Shown here in pieces: positions 13,466-20,348 of a stretch of DNA of 36,417 nucleotides (its first letter is position 1; each line of letters starts with the position of its first letter). Origin of the DNA: a virus; IMG/VR virus record IMGVR_UViG_3300044729_001348, positions 1 to 36,417 of that record, one strand, 5' to 3'. The translations under genes were made by a program, and so were the position numbers. Under the pieces are notes generated by a model, which saw only the letters and a program-made list of their open reading frames with translations, did not search any database and was not told the DNA's origin.

Positions 13466-13534
13466 TGGCCTGTCGGGTCTAGTTTGGTTATGTCATGTTA
13501 AGGTAGCGAATGGCCTGTCATCTCAAGGTATCGG

Positions 13535-13570
13535 AAAGGCATTCAGTGAAAGCTGGATGCCTTTTTCTTT
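13535..13570 (+). terminator. Rho-independent terminator after the two-gene cassette
   Basis: A 12-bp stem (AAAGGCATTCAG with CTGGATGCCTTT, one G-T pair) closes a 6-base loop (13547-13552), followed by T5 and more T's. It separates the cassette from the head-gene promoter just downstream. Confidence 0.85.
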
Positions 13571-13600
13571 GCCCGCAGTCGATTATTGCCGCGTGAGTCA

Positions 13601-13629
13601 TTGACAGGATTTGCCGCATACTTGACAAT
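13601..13629 (+). promoter_or_regulatory. Sigma-70-type promoter for the head genes
   Basis: A perfect TTGACA (13601-13606) and GACAAT (13624-13629, 4 of 6) are separated by 17 bases, immediately after a strong terminator and before the protease, decoration and capsid genes. A second TTGACA-like match at 13622 is probably fortuitous. Confidence 0.55.
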
Positions 13630-13637
13630 TCCAATAA

Positions 13638-13657
13638 CTGCCCAATGGATTGGGTGG
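13638..13657 (+). promoter_or_regulatory. A-N-G-G-A-N hexaloop hairpin in the head-operon leader
   Basis: CTGCCCA (13638-13644) pairs with TGGGTGG (13651-13657), including two wobble pairs, around hexaloop ATGGAT, an exact A-N-G-G-A-N CsrA loop. It lies 24 bases upstream of ATG 13682, so it would act at a distance from the Shine-Dalgarno. It is also one of the dispersed CTGCCCA boxes. Confidence 0.5.
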
Positions 13658-13681
13658 TTTTGATATTCAAGGCAGGACGCT

Positions 13682-15232
13682 ATGAATAACCTAGTACCCA
13701 AGGACGGGGAAAGCCAGCCGGATTTTGCGATCCGGTTTCATCAGTCGCTAATGACTGAGATCCCGAACACTGCTGAAAGGAATCGGCAGTGTTTCGAGGC
13801 ATGGCGTTCTCATGTTGGCGATGAGCCGGAAGTAGCCGAGGCGAGACGATATCACAAGTCGTCTGAGTTTCTGGAACGGCGTGACATCCCTGTCTTTGAA
13901 GAACATGAGATTCCCGCCCGTAAAGCTCGCGATGGCCGCACGATTCCCGCAGTGAAGTATGACCGCAAGGCGTTGGCTTCAATCTGCCGGAACATGAACG
14001 AGCAGATTGCAGACGTCGGCAAGTTCTGCCCAATTACAAACGGACACACATCAGACAACCGGACTGATCCGGAACCTGAAGTGCTTGGATACACCGGAGC
14101 TTATCGCCTCGGGATGATCGGCAACACGAAGCCACGTTATGCAATCTTTGCTGATGAGTACCACCGCAGGGACCGTGACGAACTGCTGAAGGGACGACGC
14201 GGACGATCGGTTGAGGTTCTTCCTCTCCCGGATGTCCACAAGCGATCGTTCTACCCGATTGCCGCACTTGGGGCCGATGAGCCAAGACTGAATCTTCCTC
14301 CTGCCAGATACTTCAACCGTCCATCCGAATACGGGGAAGACGTTGAGGTCGAGAGATACATGATGGTTGCACCGGGTGGAAACGGGACGTTTGTGCCGGG
14401 CGACGACCGCGACAAGTACAGCGACGAGGAAGAACTGCCAAAGGATCTGATTAAGTCGATCATGGAGGCGTTCCTGAACTCTGCAATGGGACAGTATCTC
14501 GTTCAGAAGATGGAAGAAGACGGGCAGGCAGGATCTCCAAACCCGCTTGTCCATCAGGCACCACAAATGGCCGACATGCCCGCAGAAGATGGCAATCAGC
14601 CTAGCCAACCGGGAATGCCGGGACAAGACCCAACAGGACAACCCCAGCCGGGCGGACTACCGCAAGACGCTGGTTCTAATATGGGTGCAGGTGCACCAGA
14701 TTCAATGATGCCGCCCAAGCCGGATGCTGGCGGTCCACCGAACAAACCGCCATTTGATAAAGGATCAAACCCAATGGCCGACGAGAAAGAACAGTATTCC
14801 AAGTCAGCAGGGCTGCAGGCTCTGGAAGCACGACTCAACGCACTTGAAGCAGAGAATGCGAGCATGAAGGCTCAGCTTCTCGGATCTCAGCGATACGGCA
14901 AGCTGTCGAAGCTGAAGTCTGAAGGCTTCGAATTCAACATGGAACGCTACATGAAGAAGGCTGAAGTTCAGACCGAAGACGAGTTCTCCGCTGATCTTCA
15001 GGACATCGAGAAGTACGCTCGCAAAAGCCCATCCGCTGTCGCTGACTTCTCAGCGATCGCAGGTGTCGGCAAGCAGGGCGAACTGCCTGAAACCGGCAAC
15101 GGCGTTGACGAACTGACCGCCGCTGACGTTGACGGCGTTATGAAATACGCACGCAAGCATGACGTTGACTACGTCACTGCCCGTGAACGGTACTGTGCAG
15201 ACAAGAAAAGCGGCAAGAACACCGCTGGCTAG
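13682..15232 (+). CDS. Capsid maturation protease fused to scaffold (Mu gpI-like)
   Basis: A 516-residue protein. Residues 60-215 match Mu gpI-type prohead proteases: IPARKARDGRTIPAVKYD, then CPITNGHTSDN with likely catalytic H122, EVLGYTGAYRLG, and RGRSVEVLP with likely catalytic S176. A long Pro/Gly/Gln-rich linker (270-375) leads to a coiled coil (LQALEARLNALEAENASMKAQLL, about 382-404) and a charged C-terminal domain, the scaffold part. The protease part trims scaffold and capsid during head assembly. GGCAGGA precedes ATG 13682. A parS-like palindrome lies right after the stop codon. Confidence 0.85.
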   Translation: MNNLVPKDGESQPDFAIRFHQSLMTEIPNTAERNRQCFEAWRSHVGDEPEVAEARRYHKSSEFLERRDIPVFEEHEIPARKARDGRTIPAVKYDRKALASICRNMNEQIADVGKFCPITNGHTSDNRTDPEPEVLGYTGAYRLGMIGNTKPRYAIFADEYHRRDRDELLKGRRGRSVEVLPLPDVHKRSFYPIAALGADEPRLNLPPARYFNRPSEYGEDVEVERYMMVAPGGNGTFVPGDDRDKYSDEEELPKDLIKSIMEAFLNSAMGQYLVQKMEEDGQAGSPNPLVHQAPQMADMPAEDGNQPSQPGMPGQDPTGQPQPGGLPQDAGSNMGAGAPDSMMPPKPDAGGPPNKPPFDKGSNPMADEKEQYSKSAGLQALEARLNALEAENASMKAQLLGSQRYGKLSKLKSEGFEFNMERYMKKAEVQTEDEFSADLQDIEKYARKSPSAVADFSAIAGVGKQGELPETGNGVDELTAADVDGVMKYARKHDVDYVTARERYCADKKSGKNTAG

Positions 15233-15235
15233 TTC

Positions 15236-15252
15236 TGTCTCACGGTGAGACA
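15236..15252. repeat. parS-like 17-bp palindrome, copy 2 (intergenic)
   Basis: TGTCTCAC-G-GTGAGACA starts 4 bases after the protease-scaffold stop codon, in the gap before the decoration gene. It is identical to copy 1. The perfect inverted repeat could also form a hairpin, but no T-run follows, so a terminator is unlikely. Confidence 0.7.
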
Positions 15253-15282
15253 AAGAGCGTCTGTACACCAATTGAATACACC

Positions 15283-15298
15283 AGTGAAAGGATTCACT
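15283..15298 (+). promoter_or_regulatory. AGGA-loop hairpin at the decoration-protein start
   Basis: AGTGAA (15283-15288) pairs perfectly with TTCACT (15293-15298) around AGGA, the Shine-Dalgarno for ATG 15300. Read as a hexaloop it is AAGGAT, an exact A-R-G-G-A-U CsrA site. Confidence 0.6.
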
Positions 15299-15299
15299 C

Positions 15300-15695
15300 A
15301 TGTTCAAGGCATCTGCCAACATCGGCCCATCTCGCTTTGTTAAGCGGTCTGGCACCAACACTGTCGCAACCTGTGGAGCAGGCGAGCGAATGATTGGGAT
15401 CTCTGGCGAGGCAAGCGGTTACGCCCCTCTGCCATCGCAAACTGAATACGCCGCAGCGTCCGGCGATCCTGTGACCATCTACATGGTTGGTGACGGGCAG
15501 CAGGAAGACCGCCCGATTCTTCTGATCATCGGATCTGGTGGCTGTACTCAGGGCGACCTGCTCAAGTCTGACGCATCTGGTGGTGGCGTGACTGCCAGCA
15601 CAGACAAGGACTGCTACGGAGCACTTGCATTGGAATCAGGTTCCGCTGGCGAAGCAGTTCGCGTGCGTCTCCTGTTCGGATACCTCGGAGCCTAA
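15300..15695 (+). CDS. Probable head decoration/stabilisation protein
   Basis: A 131-residue, Gly/Ser/Ala-rich beta protein. The pattern GERMIGISGEASGYAPLPSQ, then GDPVTIYMVGDGQQEDRPILLIIGSGGCTQGDLLKSDASGGGV and CYGALALESGSAGEAVRVRLL, is that of DUF2190-like capsid decoration proteins, which cap capsid vertices or threefold sites. The position between protease/scaffold and major capsid fits. Its ribosome-binding site is in a perfect hairpin almost identical to that of the capsid gene, so the two are probably controlled together. Confidence 0.75.
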   Translation: MFKASANIGPSRFVKRSGTNTVATCGAGERMIGISGEASGYAPLPSQTEYAAASGDPVTIYMVGDGQQEDRPILLIIGSGGCTQGDLLKSDASGGGVTASTDKDCYGALALESGSAGEAVRVRLLFGYLGA

Positions 15696-15727
15696 TCTGC
15701 CCAGTTGAATGGGTTTTTCTGAAACAA

Positions 15728-15745
15728 TTGTGAAAGGATTCACAA
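15728..15745 (+). promoter_or_regulatory. AGGA-loop hairpin at the major capsid start
   Basis: TTGTGAA (15728-15734) pairs perfectly with TTCACAA (15739-15745) around AGGA, the Shine-Dalgarno of the capsid gene (ATG 15747). This is the longest perfect stem of the set, seven base pairs. A CTGCCCAGTT box follows the previous stop codon at 15699. Confidence 0.65.
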
Positions 15746-15746
15746 C

Positions 15747-16793
15747 ATGACCGCTGTTCTACCGGGTGGAAATAACACCTTCGTCCCATCGCATGAAGCG
15801 AGCGGGAAACTTGTCATCGACTACAGCCGCAACGTCAAGAAATTTGACGTCAACAAGTACACTCAGATCGTCAAAGCTCCCAAGAGCATTGGCTACTACC
15901 TGAAGTGCACGATTGATGAAGGCGGTCGAATCCTCGACGACACCGCCCTTGATGCGCTGTGGAACGATGGCGACAACGCACCGGGTGGCCGAGATGGCAC
16001 CTCGGAGCACGAGTACAAGGCATTCCAGACGGCTCGCCGTCAGTGGGCCTTCACGATCGGTGACAAGGCTGTCGATCAGGCAACTTGGGACGTCGTTGCC
16101 CAGAACGCTCAGCGTAAAGCTCAGCAGGCAATGACCGCCCGCACGATGCTTGCCCTGAACGCCATGTTGACGACTGGAAACCACATTTCCAGCCACGTCG
16201 TGGACATCTCCGCAGTGTCCGGCAACACCGGCACTTGGGCAGCTTCCACCAGCAACCGTCAGGATATCAAGCGAAGCCTGAACACGGCTCGCGAACTGAT
16301 TCTGGACGACACTCTGGCGGCTGTCGACATCGACGACCTGTACTTGGTGATCAACTCCACTTTGGCCCGACAGTTGGCTGAGTGTCAGGAGATCGTCGAG
16401 TACATCAAGGGTTCTCCTGATGCACTGGCACAGGTCCGTGGTGATCTGCGAACGAGCAACCAGAACTCGTTCTACGGTCTGCCTTCTCAGTTGTACGGTT
16501 TGAACCTGATCGTTGAGAAGACACGCCGCGTGACATCACGCAAGCGAGCCACTTCAACGAAGTCTCAGGTTCTGCCAACCGCAACGCCGTTCATCTGTGC
16601 CCGTCCGGGTTCACTTGAAGGCACTTACGGTGCACCATCCTTCTCGTCTCTGACCTGCTTCATGTATGAAGAAATGACAGCAGAAACGAAGAAGGACAAG
16701 GACAACCGCCGAACATCTGGCCGCGTTGTTGAGGATTATGTTTACATCCTCACCGCTCCAGAAACTGCGGTTATGTTCCAGAACGCAGTGTAA
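15747..16793 (+). CDS. Major capsid protein (HK97-type)
   Basis: A 348-residue protein located after protease and decoration genes. It has an N-arm (VDYSRNVKKFDVNKYTQIV), an E-loop-like region (EHEYKAFQTARRQWAFTIGDKAVDQATWDVV), a spine-helix-like segment (AQNAQRKAQQAMTARTMLALNAMLTT), and a P/A-domain part with DDTLAAVDIDDLYLVINSTLA and GLNLIVEKT. Size and order fit an HK97-fold shell protein. A strong terminator follows immediately, consistent with the high expression a capsid needs. Its start lies behind the strongest hairpin of the GGA set. Confidence 0.82.
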   Translation: MTAVLPGGNNTFVPSHEASGKLVIDYSRNVKKFDVNKYTQIVKAPKSIGYYLKCTIDEGGRILDDTALDALWNDGDNAPGGRDGTSEHEYKAFQTARRQWAFTIGDKAVDQATWDVVAQNAQRKAQQAMTARTMLALNAMLTTGNHISSHVVDISAVSGNTGTWAASTSNRQDIKRSLNTARELILDDTLAAVDIDDLYLVINSTLARQLAECQEIVEYIKGSPDALAQVRGDLRTSNQNSFYGLPSQLYGLNLIVEKTRRVTSRKRATSTKSQVLPTATPFICARPGSLEGTYGAPSFSSLTCFMYEEMTAETKKDKDNRRTSGRVVEDYVYILTAPETAVMFQNAV

Positions 16794-16817
16794 TCATCAG
16801 TCTTCGGACTGTTGCAC

Positions 16818-16855
16818 GGTGGTCAGTCGGACGCCTCCCCGGCTGACCACCTTTT
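16818..16855 (+). terminator. Strong rho-independent terminator after the capsid gene
   Basis: A 13-bp stem (GGTGGTCAGTCGG with CCGGCTGACCACC, one wobble) with an 8-base loop, followed by TTTT. A smaller hairpin, CAGTC/GACTG with loop TTCG, lies just upstream at 16798-16811. Downstream tail genes therefore need read-through or their own promoter; none is obvious. Confidence 0.88.
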
Positions 16856-16942
16856 CATAAAGACACCGAGTTCTTTTGAAATCTGGAAGGGTGGTGATCC
16901 TTGTCTAATGTTGCTCTGAGCCACAAACCACAACGAACACCT

Positions 16943-16956
16943 CAGGACGAATCCTG
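16943..16956 (+). promoter_or_regulatory. Hairpin sequestering the connector gene's ribosome-binding site
   Basis: CAGGA (16943-16947) pairs perfectly with TCCTG (16952-16956) around loop CGAA, directly against ATG 16957. Unlike the other starts, the AGGA here is in the stem, so the structure would hide the Shine-Dalgarno rather than present it. Confidence 0.4.
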
Positions 16957-17460
16957 ATGCCGACCCCAACATACGTTACAGCAACTGATCTGATTGACAC
17001 GTTCGATGAGCGTGACATCCAACAGCTTGTCGTCGATGACAACAGCGATGGATCAGCGGTCGACGTGTCAGATAATCAGCGTGTTGATAAAGCCTTGTGT
17101 GCTGCTGAAGGTGAAGTTATCGCAGCACTCAGGAAAGGCGGACGCTACGAGGCGGCACAACTTGCAGCCTTAGATGGATCTGACCTTGAGTACTTCAAGC
17201 GAATCATCTGCGAGATCGCAATGGTTCACTTGTTTCGACGTCGGGCAACAACAAACCCGGACGTCCTGAAATTCTACGAAGACATTCGCAAGGGCCATAT
17301 CAAGGACTTGCAGGACGGGAACTCCGTCATCACGGCTGATGAGCCTGCGGCAACAGTAGCCGGGGAAGTCAGCAGCGAAGGGCCGACAATCGCAGAGTGG
17401 GACAACTTGAACCTCTGGCGTGATCGTGCTCATTACTTTCCAAGCCGAAGATATCCATAA
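16957..17460 (+). CDS. Head-tail connector, Mu gp36-like (DUF1320)
   Basis: A 167-residue helical protein: YVTATDLIDTFDERDIQQLV, DNQRVDKALCAAEGEVIAALRKGGRY, FKRIICEIAMVHLFRRRA, then FYEDIRKGHIKDLQDG. This is the 'Y-x-T-x-x-D-L' ... 'A-x-A-E-I-x-x-x-L-x-x-R-Y' ... 'I-A-x-x-x-L' ... 'L-x-x-I-x-x-G' layout of the Mu gp36/DUF1320 adaptor family, which joins portal to tail. Position right after the capsid gene fits. The C-terminus is extended by about 40 residues. Confidence 0.8.
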   Translation: MPTPTYVTATDLIDTFDERDIQQLVVDDNSDGSAVDVSDNQRVDKALCAAEGEVIAALRKGGRYEAAQLAALDGSDLEYFKRIICEIAMVHLFRRRATTNPDVLKFYEDIRKGHIKDLQDGNSVITADEPAATVAGEVSSEGPTIAEWDNLNLWRDRAHYFPSRRYP

Positions 17461-17472
17461 GGAACTACCCAC

Positions 17473-18105
17473 ATGACTGGTCTGTTTTGCCCATACGTGT
17501 CCGGCCCTGTGCTGGTGAAAATCAATCTTCGAGACGGTAACGGTTTCGTCAATCTTGGATACACCACAGAAGGGGTTCAGGTTGAAGAAGAGTTCTACAC
17601 CAATCCGATTCACTCCGATCAGTTTGGCGGGACTGCCGGGCCTCCTGTTGAGCGACAGTTTATGGGCAAGAAAGCCAAGATCGGGCTTTCGCTGGTTGAA
17701 TACAGCATTGCTGTCGTTAAGAAGATGAGAGAAGGTCAGGCATCCACAAACTGGTCAACCGGAGCAGCCGGAACGCTAGTCAACATTGGCGGTCTACTGT
17801 CGTGCGGCAAGCGTACATTTCAGATTCAGCTACTTGGTGCAGCAGACGTTGCCGCGACCGCTGCTGACGCTGGAGCCGTCACGATCGCAACAACACTGAA
17901 CTATCCAAACTGCTGGTATTCCGGGCCTGTCCGATTCCCAATTGGATCGAAAAACACAGTGTGGGACTTCGATATCGAAGCCATGCCATTCACGACTGAC
18001 ACGAGCCAGTCTGGTGACGGCAAGACCTATCTGTTTCTTGAGAACAGTCACCTCGTTACTAACCTTGCGACCTACGCCGGTTCAACCCAAGCTGCGGAAT
18101 CATGA
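17473..18105 (+). CDS. Probable tail tube/virion structural protein
   Basis: A 210-residue beta-rich protein: GPVLVKINLRDGNGFVNLGYTTEGVQVEEEFYTNPIHSDQFGGTAGPPVERQFMGKKAKIGLSLVEYSI, then WYSGPVRFPIGSKNTVWDFDIEAM. The '(N/E)-L-G-Y-T-x-(D/E)-G-V' start and 'D-x-F-G' ... 'P-V' segment resemble tail-tube-like structural proteins of phages. It lies between the connector and the tail chaperones, where the major tail protein is expected. AAGGA precedes ATG 17473. The specific role is inferred from position. Confidence 0.65.
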   Translation: MTGLFCPYVSGPVLVKINLRDGNGFVNLGYTTEGVQVEEEFYTNPIHSDQFGGTAGPPVERQFMGKKAKIGLSLVEYSIAVVKKMREGQASTNWSTGAAGTLVNIGGLLSCGKRTFQIQLLGAADVAATAADAGAVTIATTLNYPNCWYSGPVRFPIGSKNTVWDFDIEAMPFTTDTSQSGDGKTYLFLENSHLVTNLATYAGSTQAAES

Positions 18106-18512
18106 TCAATCTGATACTTCGATGGTTGTTTAACCGCAACCGCTACGTGTTCAAATTCTGGAACGGCCATCGGACTGTTTACGCAGATCCGATGGTCCTC
18201 TGGAGATCACTGCAACAGCACGAAGACTTCCGCGAAGATGACTTCAAGCTGATGAAAGTTGATGCACTTCGCGAGAAGATCATCGGCAAAGTCGCAGGCG
18301 TGACACGTGGTGTGTTCGGAGTTGGTACTGTCGAAGAGCGTGGGCTAACTGAACTGGAGTGTCTTGACCTGCTCAAGTCATTCATAGCGTACTCTGGATT
18401 TCAAAAAAAAAGTGGCGAGGAGAATCTGTTCTCGCAGCCATCTACGGAGCCGACAGTCTTGGGCGACTCGACCTCAGAACAGAGCACGAACGAAGATTCG
18501 GGATCTACCTGA
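18102..18512 (+). CDS. Tail assembly chaperone, zero-frame product (G-like)
   Basis: A 136-residue protein whose start overlaps the previous stop (ATGA). The N-terminal 100 residues are helical (RNRYVFKFWNGHRTVYADPMVLWRSLQQ, EDDFKLMKVDALREKIIGKVAGV, LTELECLDLLKSFIAYSGF). After an A9 run at 18403-18411 the zero frame becomes a Ser/Thr/Glu-rich tail. The -1 frame after the run is open to 18667 with convincing protein. This is the lambda G/GT arrangement: both products bind the tape measure during tail assembly. Confidence 0.75.
   Translation: MINLILRWLFNRNRYVFKFWNGHRTVYADPMVLWRSLQQHEDFREDDFKLMKVDALREKIIGKVAGVTRGVFGVGTVEERGLTELECLDLLKSFIAYSGFQKKSGEENLFSQPSTEPTVLGDSTSEQSTNEDSGST
18404..18435 (+). 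other. Programmed -1 frameshift site with stem-loop
   Basis: The in-frame heptamer A-AAA-AAA (18404-18410) is a classic slippery sequence. Starting 4 bases after it, GCGAGGA (18415-18421) pairs with TTCTCGC (18429-18435), seven pairs with one wobble and a 7-base loop, a typical stimulatory stem-loop at the right distance. AGGAGA just after the slip may also act like an internal Shine-Dalgarno stimulator. Confidence 0.75.
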
Positions 18513-18667
18513 ACGCAGAGCAGGTTCAAGCCTGGCAGTCGATGGCAGTAGCACAGGGAATCGGGATCGTGTTCGGTGCACCCGGCAAAGATTTCTTCGA
18601 ACAACTTTATGAGAACGAGGCGACGGTAGCCAAAGCCGTTTCCGCAGCAAAGCGAAAGGGCAAGTGA
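18410..18667 (+). CDS. Frameshift extension of the tail chaperone (T part of a GT-like fusion)
   Basis: After a -1 slip on the A-run, reading continues as KWRGESVLAAIYGADSLGRL, then ERRFGIYLNAEQVQAWQSMAVAQGIGIVFGAP and YENEATVAKAVSAAKRKGK, 85 residues to TGA 18665-18667. The frame has no good start of its own, and its stop lies one base before the tape measure ATG. The fusion is about 188 residues. The zero-frame product would be made in excess, as in other long-tailed phages. Confidence 0.7.
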   Translation, partial: KWRGESVLAAIYGADSLGRLDLRTEHERRFGIYLNAEQVQAWQSMAVAQGIGIVFGAPGKDFFEQLYENEATVAKAVSAAKRKGK

Positions 18668-18668
18668 A

Positions 18669-20348
18669 ATGGCTAGACCACTCCGCGACCCAATCGCACA
18701 ATCCATTGAGGGACTGAGTCAAGCCATTACAGGCGACCGCCCACAATGGCAACAAACTATCACGCAATCGACAGAACGACTTGCTGCCAGCGTGGTCAGT
18801 GCGACCACAGAACGAGTTACTGCACCGCTAACCAATGCAATCCGCCGGACTGTCTCAACATCACGCACGCGGCCTATTGAATCGCCAGCAGTCACACGAT
18901 CAGGCAACGTGACACCCGGAGCAACATTCCAGCCATTTCAGCCAAACGGCGAAGTGCCGGACCTCAATAATCCTCCATCGTGGTTCAATAGGCCACCTGC
19001 ACGACAACCACTTCCGCCGTGGTGGGAAACTGCCAACCTACCAACGGTCGAGGAGAGACAGCAGTCAACCGCCGACCGTGCAGCAGAGCGGGCAGAAGAA
19101 GCACGCCGGATCGTCGAAGACATTGCCGGATCTGGTGGGGCTGGAGGAATTCCACCGGGAGGCGGACAGCCACCGGAACCGCCGGACGAGCCGGAAGATG
19201 ATGACAGCATACTTAACAGACTTCTGGAGTTCTTCCAGCGGATGTTCGGCGTGCGTCCTGACATTGCGAACCGGAGCTTCCTCGACACACTGGCAAACAA
19301 TCTTACGTCAATTCTTGGTGGAGTGATTCCACAGCCGGGAGCAGACGGACAGCGACCATCGGCAGTAGCCACGCTGATGGACACGTTTGCAGATTACTTC
19401 AACGTCCCACGAGAGACGGAAGACGCAACCCGTGAGGCTCAGGATAACCTGCGGAGATCCATCGACCGACTGACCGAGGCAACCAATGGGGCAGCCAACG
19501 GCGGCACAGCATCACAACCGCAGACACGATGGCAGCGGTTCAGGGGATTCTTTCGCAGAGGCAGCCGGACACGTAGAGGCGGAATTGCTACAGCAACACG
19601 CTTGGCAAACTTCATGCGGCCAGTCCTGCGAGGAATTGCTAACGTAGTTCCGTCACGATGGAGACAGGCAGCCGGACAAGTTGGCGTCAATATGGCCACT
19701 CAGGTGGGCGGACGGTTCGGAATACCGGCAGCAACGGCGGCACGGTTCGGGGCTGCACTTGGTCCAGCAGCGATCGGGATCGGCGTTCTGGCCTACGGAT
19801 TGCCGCTCATTGGGGCAGCCATCAAAGCCACAATCTCTGGCCTGAATCGTTTGGCTGACACTGCATTGCAGACCACATTTGCACTGGCAAACTACAGCGG
19901 ACTTCTGGCCCATGCTAACGCACAACTCGAAGTGAATCGAGAAATGCGGAAGTTTGACATGGCCAACAGAATGGGAGGCTTCGGGGCTGATCGTCTCGGG
20001 CAACTCAATCGGCTGGAAAATGCGATGCAGCCGTGGAAAGCCGCCGCCGGAAACGCTGGCAATCTTTGGGGCACAATGGTTGACTCTGCCCTGTCGACTC
20101 TGTTGGAACATATCAACAGCCTTATTGCTGTTGGGATGGATATCCACGCTGCAATCCTTGAATGGGTTCCGGGCGATCAGGGAGAAGCCAACATGAGGAA
20201 AGCTGCCGCAAAGCTACGCAATCCAGCAGCCGATATGCCGGATCTGCGTGCTGATATTGACGCTGTCTTCGGCCAAAATGCAGCAGGGATGATTGACGCG
20301 GCACGACGACTGAACGGGCCGCGTAGACCAGTGAATGGGGGCAACTGA
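18669..20348 (+). CDS. Tail tape measure protein (short)
   Basis: A 559-residue protein directly after the frameshifted chaperone, the standard place for the tape measure. The N-terminus is helical and amphipathic (IAQSIEGLSQAITGD, then STERLAASVVSATTERV). A Pro/Gly-rich hinge follows (about 150-178), then Arg-rich stretches and a hydrophobic segment LGPAAIGIGVLAYGLPLIGAAIKATISGL at about 362-390. The latter is typical of tape measures, which span the membrane during DNA entry. The length would correspond to a rather short tail. It ends in TGATG, coupled to the next gene. Confidence 0.7.
   Translation: MARPLRDPIAQSIEGLSQAITGDRPQWQQTITQSTERLAASVVSATTERVTAPLTNAIRRTVSTSRTRPIESPAVTRSGNVTPGATFQPFQPNGEVPDLNNPPSWFNRPPARQPLPPWWETANLPTVEERQQSTADRAAERAEEARRIVEDIAGSGGAGGIPPGGGQPPEPPDEPEDDDSILNRLLEFFQRMFGVRPDIANRSFLDTLANNLTSILGGVIPQPGADGQRPSAVATLMDTFADYFNVPRETEDATREAQDNLRRSIDRLTEATNGAANGGTASQPQTRWQRFRGFFRRGSRTRRGGIATATRLANFMRPVLRGIANVVPSRWRQAAGQVGVNMATQVGGRFGIPAATAARFGAALGPAAIGIGVLAYGLPLIGAAIKATISGLNRLADTALQTTFALANYSGLLAHANAQLEVNREMRKFDMANRMGGFGADRLGQLNRLENAMQPWKAAAGNAGNLWGTMVDSALSTLLEHINSLIAVGMDIHAAILEWVPGDQGEANMRKAAAKLRNPAADMPDLRADIDAVFGQNAAGMIDAARRLNGPRRPVNGGN

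Noticed and set aside
15236-15252. Terminator after the protease-scaffold gene
   Set aside because: The inverted repeat has a one-base centre and no T-run, and the identical sequence occurs twice inside genes, so a protein-binding site is more likely.
16876-16909. Promoter between the capsid terminator and the connector gene
   Set aside because: TTGAAA and TCTAAT are present but 22 bases apart, too far for a standard sigma-70 promoter.
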